From positions 393,932 to 457,931 of the forward strand of contig NW_021167083.1 in the NCBI RefSeq assembly GCF_003711515.1: a DNA stretch of 64,000 nucleotides, in the 5' to 3' direction. Below the pieces are notes generated by a model. It worked only from the letters and a program-made list of their open reading frames with translations. It searched no databases and was not told the DNA's origin. Numbering within the stretch: the stretch's first letter is position 1; every line of letters begins with the position of its first letter. The stretch comes from Sodiomyces alkalinus F11. Taxonomy: Eukaryota > Ascomycota > Sordariomycetes > Glomerellales > Plectosphaerellaceae. This document shows, one piece after another, positions 34,581-46,201 of this stretch. Position numbers and translations under genes: made by a program.

Positions 34581-35294
34581 GGCGTTGGTCACTCGGGTTT
34601 CCTTTGCATCTCAGCTTTGCGTGAGATGAGGGAGAGAGGATGGAAGCATAAAGGGGGGGGGGGCTTGACATGAGCTTGGGGAAACGAAACAACAACACGA
34701 TTCCTGGCTTGCGAGATTGACTTCAGTTGACTTCAGGACAACTCAAACTCTGTATCTCTTTCATTCTTGTTCTTTTTTCGTTTATTTTTCTACCGTCATT
34801 TGCCGGGTAATGCGAGAGGTCAGCGGGGTCGCAAGTGGAGGATTGCGACGGGCTGCAAAAGCAACACATGGGGAAGAAAATCACCCATGTCTTTAGCTGA
34901 GGCGGCGTTTTGAGGTTTGTAGGAGTACTGTAATGGAAATATAGCAAGACATTTGTATTTGCATTTGTATTTTTAATCATCAAAAAGAACAATCGCTGAA
35001 GTTGGTTCTATCAGGAGATCTTGGTGTTGATTGCCCCAAGGTGACGCTGTGGCGATGGTTGTCACCTTTTGTCCACGGTGGGAGACGATATACCGAGCAC
35101 ATGCTGTAATGTAATTTGATGTTTGCTCTTCTACTGGCTGGCATACGAAGACTCGGGTCCTTCACCTTCGAGGTCCAATTCGTCATCTTTCTGGGGGCCA
35201 AAAAAGAAAAAGGAAAAAAATCAAAGTGGAGAGTGAGCTGCAAGGGCAAGTTTATGCAGGAAAATCCCGTTCCCCTAATTAGCCTGTCTGCTTG

Positions 35295-35327
<33 letters not shown>

Positions 35328-35492
35328 TTCCTGCAGGATGGTGGGATGGGATGGCTATTGATATTGGATGGATCCAGCGCCTTGGGAGTTGGGAGTCTCT
35401 GGACCCAACATTGTCAATCGGAGGTCATCGCATATGCATATCTCGTATTTCGTACGACAGGAGGCAAAGACAAGTTTGGTCCACAGTCCAAG
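34581..35492. other. Intergenic region downstream of PRP8
   Basis: PRP8 3' flank, with an 11-G run at 34653-34663 and a CA microsatellite at about 35296-35325. No gene recognised. Confidence 0.5.
35296..35325. repeat. (CA)n microsatellite
   Basis: About 14 CA units, the last part interrupted by CGCACAC. Confidence 0.9.
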
Positions 35493-35647
35493 ATGGCGAA
35501 ACGATCTCGTAGCCCGGAGCGGGACGGCTATGCAAGCCCTGGACCTGGAAAAATGGTCATCCGGTGTTCGCCGTCGACGAACAAGAAATCGAAGACATGT
35601 TGGTGAAGACGCTGCAGGCCGAGAAGAAGGCACGTTTCCGTTCCTAG
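35493..35647 (+). pseudogene. Possible small gene remnant with a frameshift
   Basis: The ATG at 35493 opens a basic Ser/Arg/Pro-rich start (MAKRSRSPERDG, then YASPGPG). In that frame the sequence becomes unremarkable after about 20 codons. One extra base at the AAAAA run (35550-35554) would instead continue into an acidic helical stretch (HPVFAVDEQEIEDMLVKT, then LQAEKKA) that ends at a TAG at 35647. The two halves look like one short protein of about 51 residues broken by a homopolymer indel or sequencing error. I do not recognise the family, and chance is a real alternative. Confidence 0.25.
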
Positions 35648-38600
35648 ATTATCAAGCGATGAGCAATGGCGGTTAGAAGCGCGTCAAATTAGGTGTCTTT
35701 ATGCGTTCGTGTTCATGTTCATGCCATTGCTTTTTCCCTGCCTGACTGTCGGACAAGCCCGTCCAGCGGTTTCTCCGGATAAGGCTGGCTGTTGGATCGT
35801 GATTTGCGCATCGTATCGTGGGGTTCGTTTAAGGGGGAGGGGGGGCGGAGACAACGAACAGGTCAAGGTTAGTTCAGTTAGCCCGGTGCCGATCCACGAA
35901 GTATTGATGACAATTGACATCCGGTAGTGCATGTCTTCGTAGTCGTAGTGCATAAGGTACGTTGTAGGGCACGCATTAAATTACCCTGTCTGGGGGCTGG
36001 CTTGGCCCTGTGCCCGCCCTGTGCCCTTCTGTAACTACCTCGGAGAGACTTGGAAGGATTTCCACCCCGGGCGTTGGCAGTCGGGGACATGAGATCAACT
36101 TTATGCGGCGGAGCTTCGTATTATGACCTGCATTGACGACAGCCACGACGACGTCGAACCAGGCATTTGAGTTGACAGACGAAGGGTTGTGAGAGGAAGC
36201 AGACGCAGGAGAGAGAGAGAGAGAGAGCTGCGGTTGGTATTGTACGAATATGTACTTCGTGCGAAGTATCGGTACCCCCTAGGGATGCCGGGGCGCATGA
36301 AGATCTGGAAATGATTTCTGGGCAACAATCCCATCTTCTTCAATCACGTTCGCCCGTTCAGCCTCGGCCCGGGGCCCCGAGGGCGAGCAACAAGAGAGAA
36401 AATGCAATTTGGTTGTAATTAGCATTCTGGGGCATCGTTATACGGATGGGCATCTGCGGATATCGTCATTCTCTTGCTCCAGGTGCGGAGTACCCAAGGA
36501 CCAAGGTACCGCGGCCGAGTCGGTTTCGACATGCGATTCCATGGATCCTTGCCGGCAGGTTCGCAGCACAGTACTGGAAACGTCCGAGTGTTCGGGTCTT
36601 GAGCTCAAACATGTTTGTGTTTCCCTTGTTTTGTCTTTGTTTGTTTTCTTTCAGCATGTTTACCGCCAGACCCGGGGCTGAGGGCTGAGGGCTGAGTTGA
36701 GGATGCAAGTTGAAGTTGACGGGCGATGGCCCAGGACGGAGCACGGGATGATTCCTAAGACGTGCGCGCGGGCGTACAAGAAATAAGGTACTCTATGTGC
36801 TCACGAGGAACGGCTGAATGAGCACCCAAAGCAAGTGCCAAATATGTAGTACATCACAACGGCTACCTTAGATTGCAAACCTAGGACGTACAGTACGTAT
36901 GTACGTGTATCTGGTAGGGGGTTCCGTAGTCCAATCGAGGAAAACGGTCCGGTGCTAAAGGGCACTATTGGAAATCTTAGCGGTTCCCACACGTGGCGCA
37001 TCCAGAGATGAGAGATGAGTACATTGTACGGAATGCAGAGACTCGCAGACTCGAGAGTAACTGGAGCAATGAATGGAGGAGGCAGGACGAAGCGTGGTAA
37101 AGGAAAATGAAGGGAGTGTATAAATAGCAGGCATGTTTGGATATCCAGCAGGTAAAACATGCAAATGCAGAGGCAGGTTCTTTTACATATAAAAAAGAAA
37201 CGGTTTAGAGCTGTACATCAGCATCGTACTCATACCGCATGCCATGGCCACATTGAACCAAGAGATACGGATACTCGGTAATAGGTGGGTACCTTAGTAT
37301 TTTCTGGCGTTCTCGTGACAAGGTGAAGATCAGCCGTGTTATGATAAGGATCCACGTTTACGCGTCAACGTAAATTCTCCTTCATGCGATGACCATCGGT
37401 TCATTCGGCCCGGAGCTGGGTCCGGCCCAATCGAGAAGATTGAACCATTGGCGGCTGCAATCTGTTCGAATCATACTTCAAATTAGAGTTTAGTGCAGCC
37501 GTATGTCTCATTTGCTCCTGCATAGGTAGGAAGACAAGCGGAGAGGGGAGTTGCTGCCAATATCTCGAATTTCGACAAGTGACCTGTGATAGGTATAACT
37601 TAGCCAGGGTACTGTAGAACTACCTTTTTTAAAGCTTAATTAGGTTGTTCTTACTATGTATATGTACTTATTACTCCATAGCTGGTACATACCTAGGTAC
37701 ATACATTGCTGTCCTCCCTTAAAGTGTTTTTTTCCCAAGGCACTTCTTGCATCTTATCCAGAAAGGAACGACCTGATTAGTCTTTCCTGAACAGATTGCA
37801 GCTGCCTTAGCTAAGGTATTTTGTAGTCTGTAATTATGTACCTCATTGTCGAGTGGAAGACCAACGGAAAGAACAGGAAAAAGAAAAAAAGGAAAAAAAA
37901 GGAAGGCATTACCCAGTCGTATCCCAATACCTACCCTCGATGTTTCTGTTCTTCTGACACTTTCAGGGGCAGTCTTCTTTTTTGCTCCCCATCCTCCCCT
38001 CATTCTTCCCATCCTCCGCCTTGCGCCACCAATAGGCCCATCAGGTCCGTCCTCAACTTCAGCTTCACGCATTTGCTATTTGACCTCCGCTGCCCCAGCT
38101 GATCGATCCTATCAAAATCCGTTTCTTTGTTTTTGTCGCATGGTTCATCGTGTCCATGCGTCGTCTCGTCTCTCCACCCGTTTCCAAGTATTATTTCTCG
38201 ATGCTTCACGACATGACGACATTTACGATGCATTGCTTTGAAATCCTCGCGGAGGCTTCATCAAACGACCTCGTCTCCCCAACTTCTCCCCTTTCCCAGC
38301 CACTGAGACACTACGTCGAAAGATACACGCTAGAACAAGTTCGCCGCCTTCGAGAACTTCGGGATTAGGACGACCCGGTCGCATAACACACCCTTTTAAT
38401 TGCCCGGTGCGGGTGAAACATGTTGGCTCATGCAGTCCCGGCAATCTTCACCCAGTTCCGTGCAACGCATATCCGTACTTCGTACAGTCAGTCAATGCTG
38501 GAAGACTTATGTGCTTCTCGTCTCTGCCTTGTCATCGATGACAAATTCTCAAGAGAGCCCGATCAATTTCTTTGGCCCTTGCTCCCTCCCCCAAACTTCC

Positions 38601-41160
38601 AACCATCGCGTCAGGCATGACATACCAACGCCAGGGCAATGGCATGGAGTCTGCTGTCTCATGTACGTAGGTTCGACCGTACGCTACTCCACGTGTGCGA
38701 AGTACTACTGAAACGCCCCGTTGTCAGACCCTCTAACGACGTTGCCATCACCATGTTCCGTCGATGGCCAATGACGCCCAGGCGACACTATCGGGGCTGA
38801 GTTACGCGCCAACTGCAGCGCGACAAACCCCGTGACAAGGACAGGCTCTTGCGTTTCGTCCTCCGAACGACCAGCGAACGACAGCATCACGGTCGTGGCC
38901 CGCCCCTCCCAGCTATCGCGCAGCCCAAGCCCTCGCTTCCCGTCCCATGTTATCCGTACACCGTTGTACGTTGGATTTTGCTTGGCAGGGACAGAGTGAC
39001 TTCGGACTGCCCTGAAATTCCTGAAATTCCACCAACCCAACCCTCCCTCACGGTTCTACGGAGTACCGGTATGCCCCCCCCCGGCCCTGGTCGGTCTCCC
39101 CCACACTGTCCGATGTAATTACCAGCCACCCATCCCAATATTGCCCCCCCTGCACGTCAAAAATCCCATGCCAGTTCACGGTTGCAGTGCATAGCGGACT
39201 CTTCTCACGCAAACTCACGCTTGAGCTTCGTTTGTTTTCTTCGTACTTGGCACTACTCTCTAGCCTGGCTGTTCTTTCATGCACCACTCTCGTCCTGCGA
39301 CATTCGAATTTCGCATCCAAGGGGGGGGGGGCATTTCTTCCCGTGACATCGGAATCGTCTCGTTATGTCAGCCGGGCTCGCCGTAGGGCCCGCCCCCCTT
39401 TCCAACGTCCCGATCAGATCCCGGGCTTGTGGCGGCCGAGTCTGAGTGCCAGTGACCTTGGCAATTTCCAGGGCCGTCCGCCTTCAGGCGGCAGACTTGG
39501 CTCTTCAGACAAGAAGAGCAGAGTAACAACTACTTCGTACTACGTACTCGACGAAAAGGAGAAGGGAAGGGGGGAAAACCACAGACCAAGCCATGGATCC
39601 CACTCCTTCTTTTCTCTTTTGGGCCACCTTGCCGTCGTCTCCTCGGCACTAGAGTTACTAGTAAGGCCTAGCTTTGTCGTTACCTGCAAGCTTTTCGAGC
39701 CTTTCACCCACATCGCCCTATTAGCGTGGAGAAATCACTTCAATTCCCTGGCTCGGCTATACCCTCCCCAGCTCTGATATAGCGAACCCACCTGTCGAGT
39801 CCACACAAGAACCGTTTACTTTGCCCATCCATCTCCCTGGCTTTTGCTTGGTCAACTACGGATACCTGCTCACGTCTCCTCTTGACACACATGTACCAGT
39901 ACAGCGTTGTCTCTTCGTCGCAGACGAACTACGGATACTCTTCTGAGCACAGCCACACGGGGTCGTCACGAAGCAGTGCCTGGCTTCCCGGTCGGGTTTG
40001 CTTTTGTCTAATCTTGCATAGTAAGGCTTGTTTCAATGCATCTTCACTATCGGGCTGGTGGCAGCTATTTTGAATCTTCTATGCCGCATCCGTGCTACCC
40101 CAGCGCCCACTTTGCTTGTCCTCTGCTATCCCTGACCATCCAGGATCCCCGGAAGCTACCTCAATGCCGGGGTTTTTGACACCCTGCTTCCATCCGTACC
40201 ATCTCCTCTTTTGTATCATTCCGGCTGACTGACAGGGTTCCCTGCTTCCCGATTGGGAGAACCGTCAATGGCATAAGTTGCCCAAATTATGCTACCACCG
40301 TCATCGATGCGCGGCTAGTCACTCCCACCCACCCGGAGACCCGAACCTCTTAGCAGGCCACATGTTCGCCCGCGAGAGTGAACCAAGCATCCCATATTAT
40401 GCTCTTTCTCTCTCTCTCTCTCTCTGTGCCTTGAGCCGGGGGGAGGGGTCTCTCTACTTCGTGGAGCCCGCTGGTTTAGCCCCGGGAAGTCAACATACCT
40501 CCTCCCACTTCCGCCTGTTCGGCCTTCACTCCACGCACACCCACACCGCCACCTACCTCTTTTCGTTAAGATACGTCCAAAGGTTATATATTACATGATA
40601 AACAACCGTCGCCCACATATAGCCTTCCCGATCTTCCGACCATCTGCCATTGTTTATATACAGCTGCCAAAATCAGTCGGGAATCATATCAGGTAAGGAA
40701 GATCCCGAGAGCTTCGTGCACAAGTGGCAACCTTGGGCACCGAGTAAGGTGACATGGTTGCGTCGACATCCATCTCATCTTAATAATCTTTTCGCTTATC
40801 ATTTACGGTTAGGGACTCATCCTAACCCTTGGCACCTCATAGTAGTCCTCTTCCATACACGGTTCTACGCAAAGACCCAACGAAGGACACCACAAACCAC
40901 GACTACGACGACGTTGTACACTACCGCCACTGCCACATTCACCATCACCGTCAATTAGCAGCAACAGAAAGAACAGGAAGGAAAGCGCACGGACAACCGA
41001 ACTGCCACCCAACAACGTCTCCAACCATTCAGGTTCTGCAAGCCTGTTCTACCAACCACGCGATTCTGCACCTATACGCCCGTAAGACGAACGACGCCCG
41101 CGTCCACCGACGACGACGCAGCTCGAGAGGGCTTTCGTAATTCCGATTCTTTCTACCCAG
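35648..41160. other. Large gene-poor intergenic region
   Basis: 5.5 kb with no protein or RNA gene that I can support. It contains (GA)n at about 36209-36227, (TC)n at about 40402-40425, an 11-G run at 39321, an ATACCTAGGTACAT palindrome near 37688-37702, TACTTCGTA words at 38476 and 39531, and many GTAC-rich stretches. The part from about 38150 is C/T-rich on the plus strand and may be a long 5' leader or promoter of the Myb gene; a candidate first exon lies at 39891. Confidence 0.5.
39891..40005 (+). other. Candidate first coding exon of the Myb gene
   Basis: The ATG at 39891 opens a Tyr/Ser/His/Gln-rich stretch (MYQYSVVSSSQTNYGY, then SSEHSHTGSSRSS). It resembles the composition of the Myb protein N-terminus and lies in an otherwise non-coding area. 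Joining to 41161 would need an intron of about 1.1 kb, and no strong in-phase donor was found, so this is a suggestion only. Confidence 0.25.
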
Positions 41161-42281
41161 AGCCCGGCGGCCGTCCAGAGCGGTTCGCTCTGGCGGAACC
41201 GATGTTTGGGAGACACGCTGGCGGGCAACTACCGAGTAGGGGACTACAATGTCGGTTACTCGGCACAGGAGTCGCATCCGGCCGAGCAGAGCCATCAGCA
41301 GCACGGTTATGATGCTTCTTCGCAACACCATCATCACCACCGGGGCTCGATTCACCACACTGGCGGCCCCGCCCACGGTGTACCAGAACAGCCTGGCGCC
41401 CACCAGGCGCACCATCACGCCATGTCGCAACACCACCACCACCCTCACCCTCACCCTCACCACCACCAGCAGCAGCAACAGCAGCAGGTCATCTTGGACC
41501 CTTCCCAAATGGGACATTCTCGACACCTGGCGGCCGCCTCTCACTTCGCCGGTCCGGGGGCAGTCGTGGCACCGCTGTACCCATCAATGACGGCACCGTC
41601 GCCCACTCACGCGCATCACTCTGGTATCAAGCGTCCTCATCCCGACGAACTGGAACTGTCCATTCCTCCCATGCCGGATCTTGAACAAGGTGAGCTCGAG
41701 AGCATGCAGCAAACATCTCTCGGAGCCGCCTACGCCGAAGCTGCGGCGCAATCCGCCGTCCATCCACCGACACACCATCATCACAGGCTACCCGACACAG
41801 GGCCACCTTCCAAGTTGACGAGAAGGGAGGGAGAAGGCGGCGTTGGCGGGGCCCCGAGCGTCGTGGGGCAACCGGGAATGCCGCCAGCAGCACCAAGACC
41901 AAGGGGGCCGAAGCTCAAGTTCACGCCCGAGGACGACCAGCTTCTGATCGATTTGAAGGAAAACAAGAATCTCACCTGGAAGCAGATTGCCGACTTCTTT
42001 CCGGGGAGGTCTTCAGGGACCCTCCAAGTGCGGTACTGCACAAAGTTGAAGGCCAAGACCACCCAGTGGACTGACGAAACGGTATGTCCTTTCTTGCCCC
42101 GTCTGCGTACGGATCAATGCTGACATGGCTCTCTCCTCCGCCCTAGGACGAAAAGCTTCGTGCTGCCATGCAAGAGTACGAGAACGAAAAGTGGCGCATT
42201 GTGGCCAACAAACTAGGGGCCGGATTCACCCCAGCGGCTTGCAGGGAGCGAGCCCACGAACTATACGGCCCTCCTTTATAG
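41161..42281 (+). CDS. Myb/SANT-domain DNA-binding protein, 5' end unresolved
   Basis: The coding frame is clear from about 41161 (after a TTCTACCCAG acceptor) to 42081. It continues after a 65-bp intron (42082-42146, GTATGT..CCTAG) in 42147-42281, ending at a TAG. Two Myb/SANT repeats lie at the C-terminus: repeat 1 is KFTPEDDQLLIDLKENKNLTW, then KQIADFFPGRSSGTLQVRY; repeat 2 begins just before the intron (TTQWTDE) and runs through LRAAMQEYENEKWRIVANKLG, then FTPAACRERA. The protein is probably a nuclear transcription factor. The N-terminal part is His/Gln-rich, with several poly-His and one poly-Gln stretch. The first in-frame ATG is 41422, but clear coding sequence extends upstream to SPAAVQSGSLWRNR, so an upstream exon must exist. 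Candidates are an exon ending at a GTAAGA donor at 41082 and one starting at 39891. Confidence 0.75.
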
Positions 42282-43713
42282 CAATCAGTGTCCCCTCCAG
42301 GAGCTTCGGCGCCTGAGCCTGGGGACACCGACTTCTCACACCAGCTCTTATAGTACAGAAGAGCCCATCACGGGCGAAGGCAACTATCAGTCCTTCGATA
42401 TGGCATGAAATTGCCACTTTAAAAAGATGGACGACACGTCTTACTCTCCCGTTCCGCAGCAACCCCGAAAGGGGAAGGTGTTTTCTTTATTTTCTCCCCT
42501 GCCTTGACAAGGCTCTCTGGCTTCAGAAAGTCGGCAACACCAGAGCCAGGGGAACTCATCCGGTTGCTTCTCAACCTAATTCCGATTCGATTCGGCGTCT
42601 GTAATCTCGAATTGCGGAGGCCGAAGTCGTTCTCTTCTTCCAGATACCCGGATTCTCTTTTTCTTTAATTCTTCTTCCTCTACGATCATGACATAGACAA
42701 CGGACCCATATACCCGCTTGTTACTCTTTGCTTTACGACAATATCTGCACTGTACGCTTCGTCTAATACCCGCCCGCCCCTAGGTGGGGCCATTTCAAGT
42801 CGCGCAGCATTCATTCCGCCTCTTCGGATGCGACATATGCAGCATCGACTGGCCAGAATTGAATCGTTGCGGGATCACATGGTAGGGAAAAGGAATTCCC
42901 GTGGGAGGTTCGCACTCATCTCAGCGAGTTCATTATGGAACAGTTTCTTAGGTGCGTGGCTGAAATAGGGAAACTTCATACAAGGTGTCTAGGGTGCTGG
43001 CTTATGGGGAGAATAATTTTGGAACAACGGCGGAATTTGGGGGACGAGTCGCAGCTTGGTTGGGTACACGGCTTGGGGGGCAAGTTTGTGTTGGCATTTA
43101 TCTGTTCTTGTTGACTTGTTTTTTTCTTGTTTTTTTCTTTTCTGCTTTTTTTCTTGAATTTCTTTTCTGTCTCTTTTCCTTCCCCACCCTTTATACTTCC
43201 TTCTTTTATTTTAACATCTCCTATGTTGTCTGTTATAATTCTATCATTTTGGTCCCCATGATTTGCATAATATTGCCTTATTTGGCAACATGTCAGTGCG
43301 CTGGATCTCTGCGAACATGGAACCACTGTCTGTCTTCAGGCGAACGGATTGTTTTCGTGGTTAATTGTCGGCCGGAAACACGAAGATCTTCAATGGCTGG
43401 GTGACAATCGATGGCAGCGGTTAAAAGGGGGCTGGGCTACGACAGTACATACGTTGTATGTACGTGCTCTGAAGGGACGCGTTCGAACTTGGATCAAGAA
43501 GCCAGGGTCGGGATGGCGGGCAAACGGGTAGGAGAAACAACGTCCTAGACCTTTTCCGAGCCTTGTTCTTGTCTGATGGCGCAAGGGACGTGCTGCCTCG
43601 AGAAATCCCCCATGTTGATTGCTGCCCTGCCCGGCGGGCGCGCGTTCATCTCGGGTTGAATGGTTCGATATAGATCCGCCAGGTTCTGCTATATCCCCTT
43701 TCCCCTCATGGCA

Positions 43714-43734
43714 GGGGGGGGGGTTGGGGGGGGG
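43714..43734 (+). repeat. Double G run (10 G, TT, 9 G)
   Basis: Two long G runs separated by only two T. The sequence could form a G-quadruplex and is also a classic place for read-length errors. Confidence 0.8.
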
Positions 43735-45520
43735 TTCGAAAAGACAACCGCCAAGTGGCTGGTGTGGCTCGACACCCACAATGCGTGCAACCCAAACGAG
43801 ATACCACATCGCTGGTCGTAGCGGCATCTTGGGTCAAGGTGGAAGACTCTACCCTAGCGAGCGATGGGAGTTTTCGGCAGATGTTCGTAGTTACCGGTAC
43901 GTCCTCAAGTCTCGACGCCCGACTGGGAGAGAGCCATTCGAAGACTACCTTGGCCCTCTTTAGTGTAGGGTGTAGGGCCGAGAGGGAGGGAGACATCAAC
44001 TGCCCCCTAGCAACACGTGAGAAGACCGCTGGAGAGCTGACAATACCTATAAACAGACGCCAATGCCCTGACCACTAGGTATGCACAAGGCGAGTTTGCC
44101 AAAGGAGAAGAAGGGTTGCATGGCATCTCTGGAGCATTACAAAAAAAAATCAAAAATCTCCGGCCGTACATGCCACGGTTCCCCTCCCTTTCTCGGCCCC
44201 TCGAAGTTGAGATGGGTGATCTACGATGCGTCTTATGTACTCCGTACGACGGCAAGCGGAGAGGAGGTGACAGCTTCCTTCATGCATGACAGAGGGAGTT
44301 TCCGAAGAACCCGGAGGTATTAATCCTCCGCAAGCTGTACGTTGTAAAAGCCTTACCTATATTACCATGGTGGAATTTGTTTCATCGACGGGGGCAGGAC
44401 CGTTTGTACGAAGTATACGGATAGCAGCGGACCGAATCTTGAAGGCTGGTCCCGGTGTACATACGTTGTACATACGTTGTAGGTTAATGCGAGGAGGTGT
44501 GTGTGTAAGTTTTGTACTCTGTACGTTAGGGGGGTGGGTGTCTGGAGGAAAGAAAAGAAAAGAAAAAAAAAAGAAAAAAAGGGGGGGCTCGGATACTGTC
44601 CGAAGCGCACTGACTTCCGCAAGGGACTTTGACTTTGTTTACGACCGACAATGCGGCGACGAACGTTCCAAGGGCCCGCGGGGATCCGGATATGGATATG
44701 ATGCATGGCTTGTCTGGCAATTAGAAACGCCTCTTTGGGAGGAGGGTAATGGCCAATATGGCAGTTTGCGCCGAGAGAGGAGGGGATATCCCCATAATGA
44801 GGCGAACCCGAAGAGGCGGTGAAACATAACGATAGCCTCCTCCTTATTTTGTTCAACCAGTCCAGCCGCGTGCATGGATACGCAATACATGTCGAGTTGC
44901 TTGCTCTGCCGACTCGCCTATGGACGATGCGATGTGACGTGCCGTTGTGTTCTATCTTCCCCTTCCCCCACCCCTTGCCAGCATGATTCATGCACTGGGG
45001 GCCGTGGCTATTCGGTACGTTGTAGAGCGGCGCATGTAGAAGCCGCCAAGGTCGGAACATTTAAAATGACGGACGATGCGGCCGCCATACAGGCGAGCAG
45101 CAGCAGTGTTACCTACATACCATATAGTCCCGTTGCCGGAGGCGACCATTCATTGCTGCTGGGGTGCTTTCGCAGGCGTGATTTGGTCGGTTGTGACAGT
45201 ACGTTTCTTGTACCCTAGTCGGGAGCCGCATGGATCTTTTCGCTTGGGGATATTGAAGGTGTCATACAGGAAGTGAGTATGGGGATGGCTTTTTTTACTA
45301 TTGAGTTCCTTGCTCTAGCCTGTGCTGTCGAGACGTATAGGGTAGTGCCGAGATGGGGGGTTCAGTAGAAGCGTGCCATTCCAAGGCGCATCAAACGCCC
45401 ATGGTGGACTGCTAGAGGATGCCACTGTGGCTCACGGGCATTCTATGCGTCTTTTTGCATCTGAGCAGCCTGGCTCTTCTCTAGGGTGGATTGCCAGAGA
45501 AGCGCAGAAGACATGACTCA

Positions 45521-45545
45521 GGGGGGAGGGGGGGGGGGGGGGGGG
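45521..45545 (+). repeat. G run (6 G, A, 18 G)
   Basis: The longest homopolymer in the window. Its true length is uncertain in any short-read assembly. Confidence 0.8.
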
Positions 45546-46201
45546 CATAGAGCGTGCGGCAAGCAAAAGATTACCGGTCCCGAGAGACATGCCCAGAATA
45601 CTCAGTTCCTGGGAAAACACAGTAGGATGTGCCGATATCCCCCGCCAAAAGACTCTTACGCGTCACGTCATGAGAGGGTGACTCGCTCCTGTAGAGCGGA
45701 ACCCTGCAGCTGCTGTTCGTATGAGCATGAATAAGAGGGGAAGAGGCGGACCCCCCCCCCTATATTCGGCGTCTATAAGAGCCTCACTGTGTCCTTTGGT
45801 TGGCCCGAACCGACGGGTTTCTCCTGGCTAGGCATGGCATGGGCAGAATTTGCCGGTGATGCGCCGGAGAGACGCTCCTCTTTTGCCGCGCCACTCGTGA
45901 GTATGTAGGCCTGTCGGTTTGCCAGAGAAGCCTTCCCCTGAGAGCGGGGGGCGGAGTAGGTTTCGTCTGACTGTGGCGCCACCGGGCAACAATGATAGGC
46001 GGGGAGCGAGAAGGGCTAGCAGGGCGATTGTGCGATTGGCATCGGCGCGTGTTGTTGTTTCTTATTCTTCCGGACAGGCTATACTATACGTTTGTACGCG
46101 GGAGGACAACACGATGGCCCCGCCGTGAGATTCGCTAATCTGAGCATCTTCCACTGGCTGGGATTTTGGGGGCAACGCAAAAAGGAGAGAATGATGTTCG
46201 C

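Larger units (their letters stand above)
42282..46201. other. Second gene-poor intergenic region
   Basis: 3.9 kb without a recognisable gene. It contains long G and C homopolymers (43714-43734, 44580-44586, 45521-45545, 45751-45760), an A/G tract at 44548-44580, repeated TACGTTGTA words (43451, 44463, 44473, 45017) and one TACGAAGTA (44407). The last part is the 3' flank of the ketopantoate reductase gene. Confidence 0.5.

Noticed and set aside
31308..34592. 1,094-codon open frame antisense to PRP8 (and others up to 585 codons)
   Set aside because: Arg/His/Leu/Val-rich shadow translation caused by GC-rich third codon positions; PRP8 on the other strand is fully conserved.
38150..38368. Short frame with a helical C-terminus
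   Set aside because: No ATG at the listed start, no family recognised and no supporting context.
39187..39777. 196-codon frame in the gene desert
   Set aside because: No recognisable family, low-complexity composition and no splice or promoter context; treated as chance.
44286..44822. 178-codon frame spanning an A/G tract
   Set aside because: Consists partly of translated microsatellite and palindromic words; no homology recognised.
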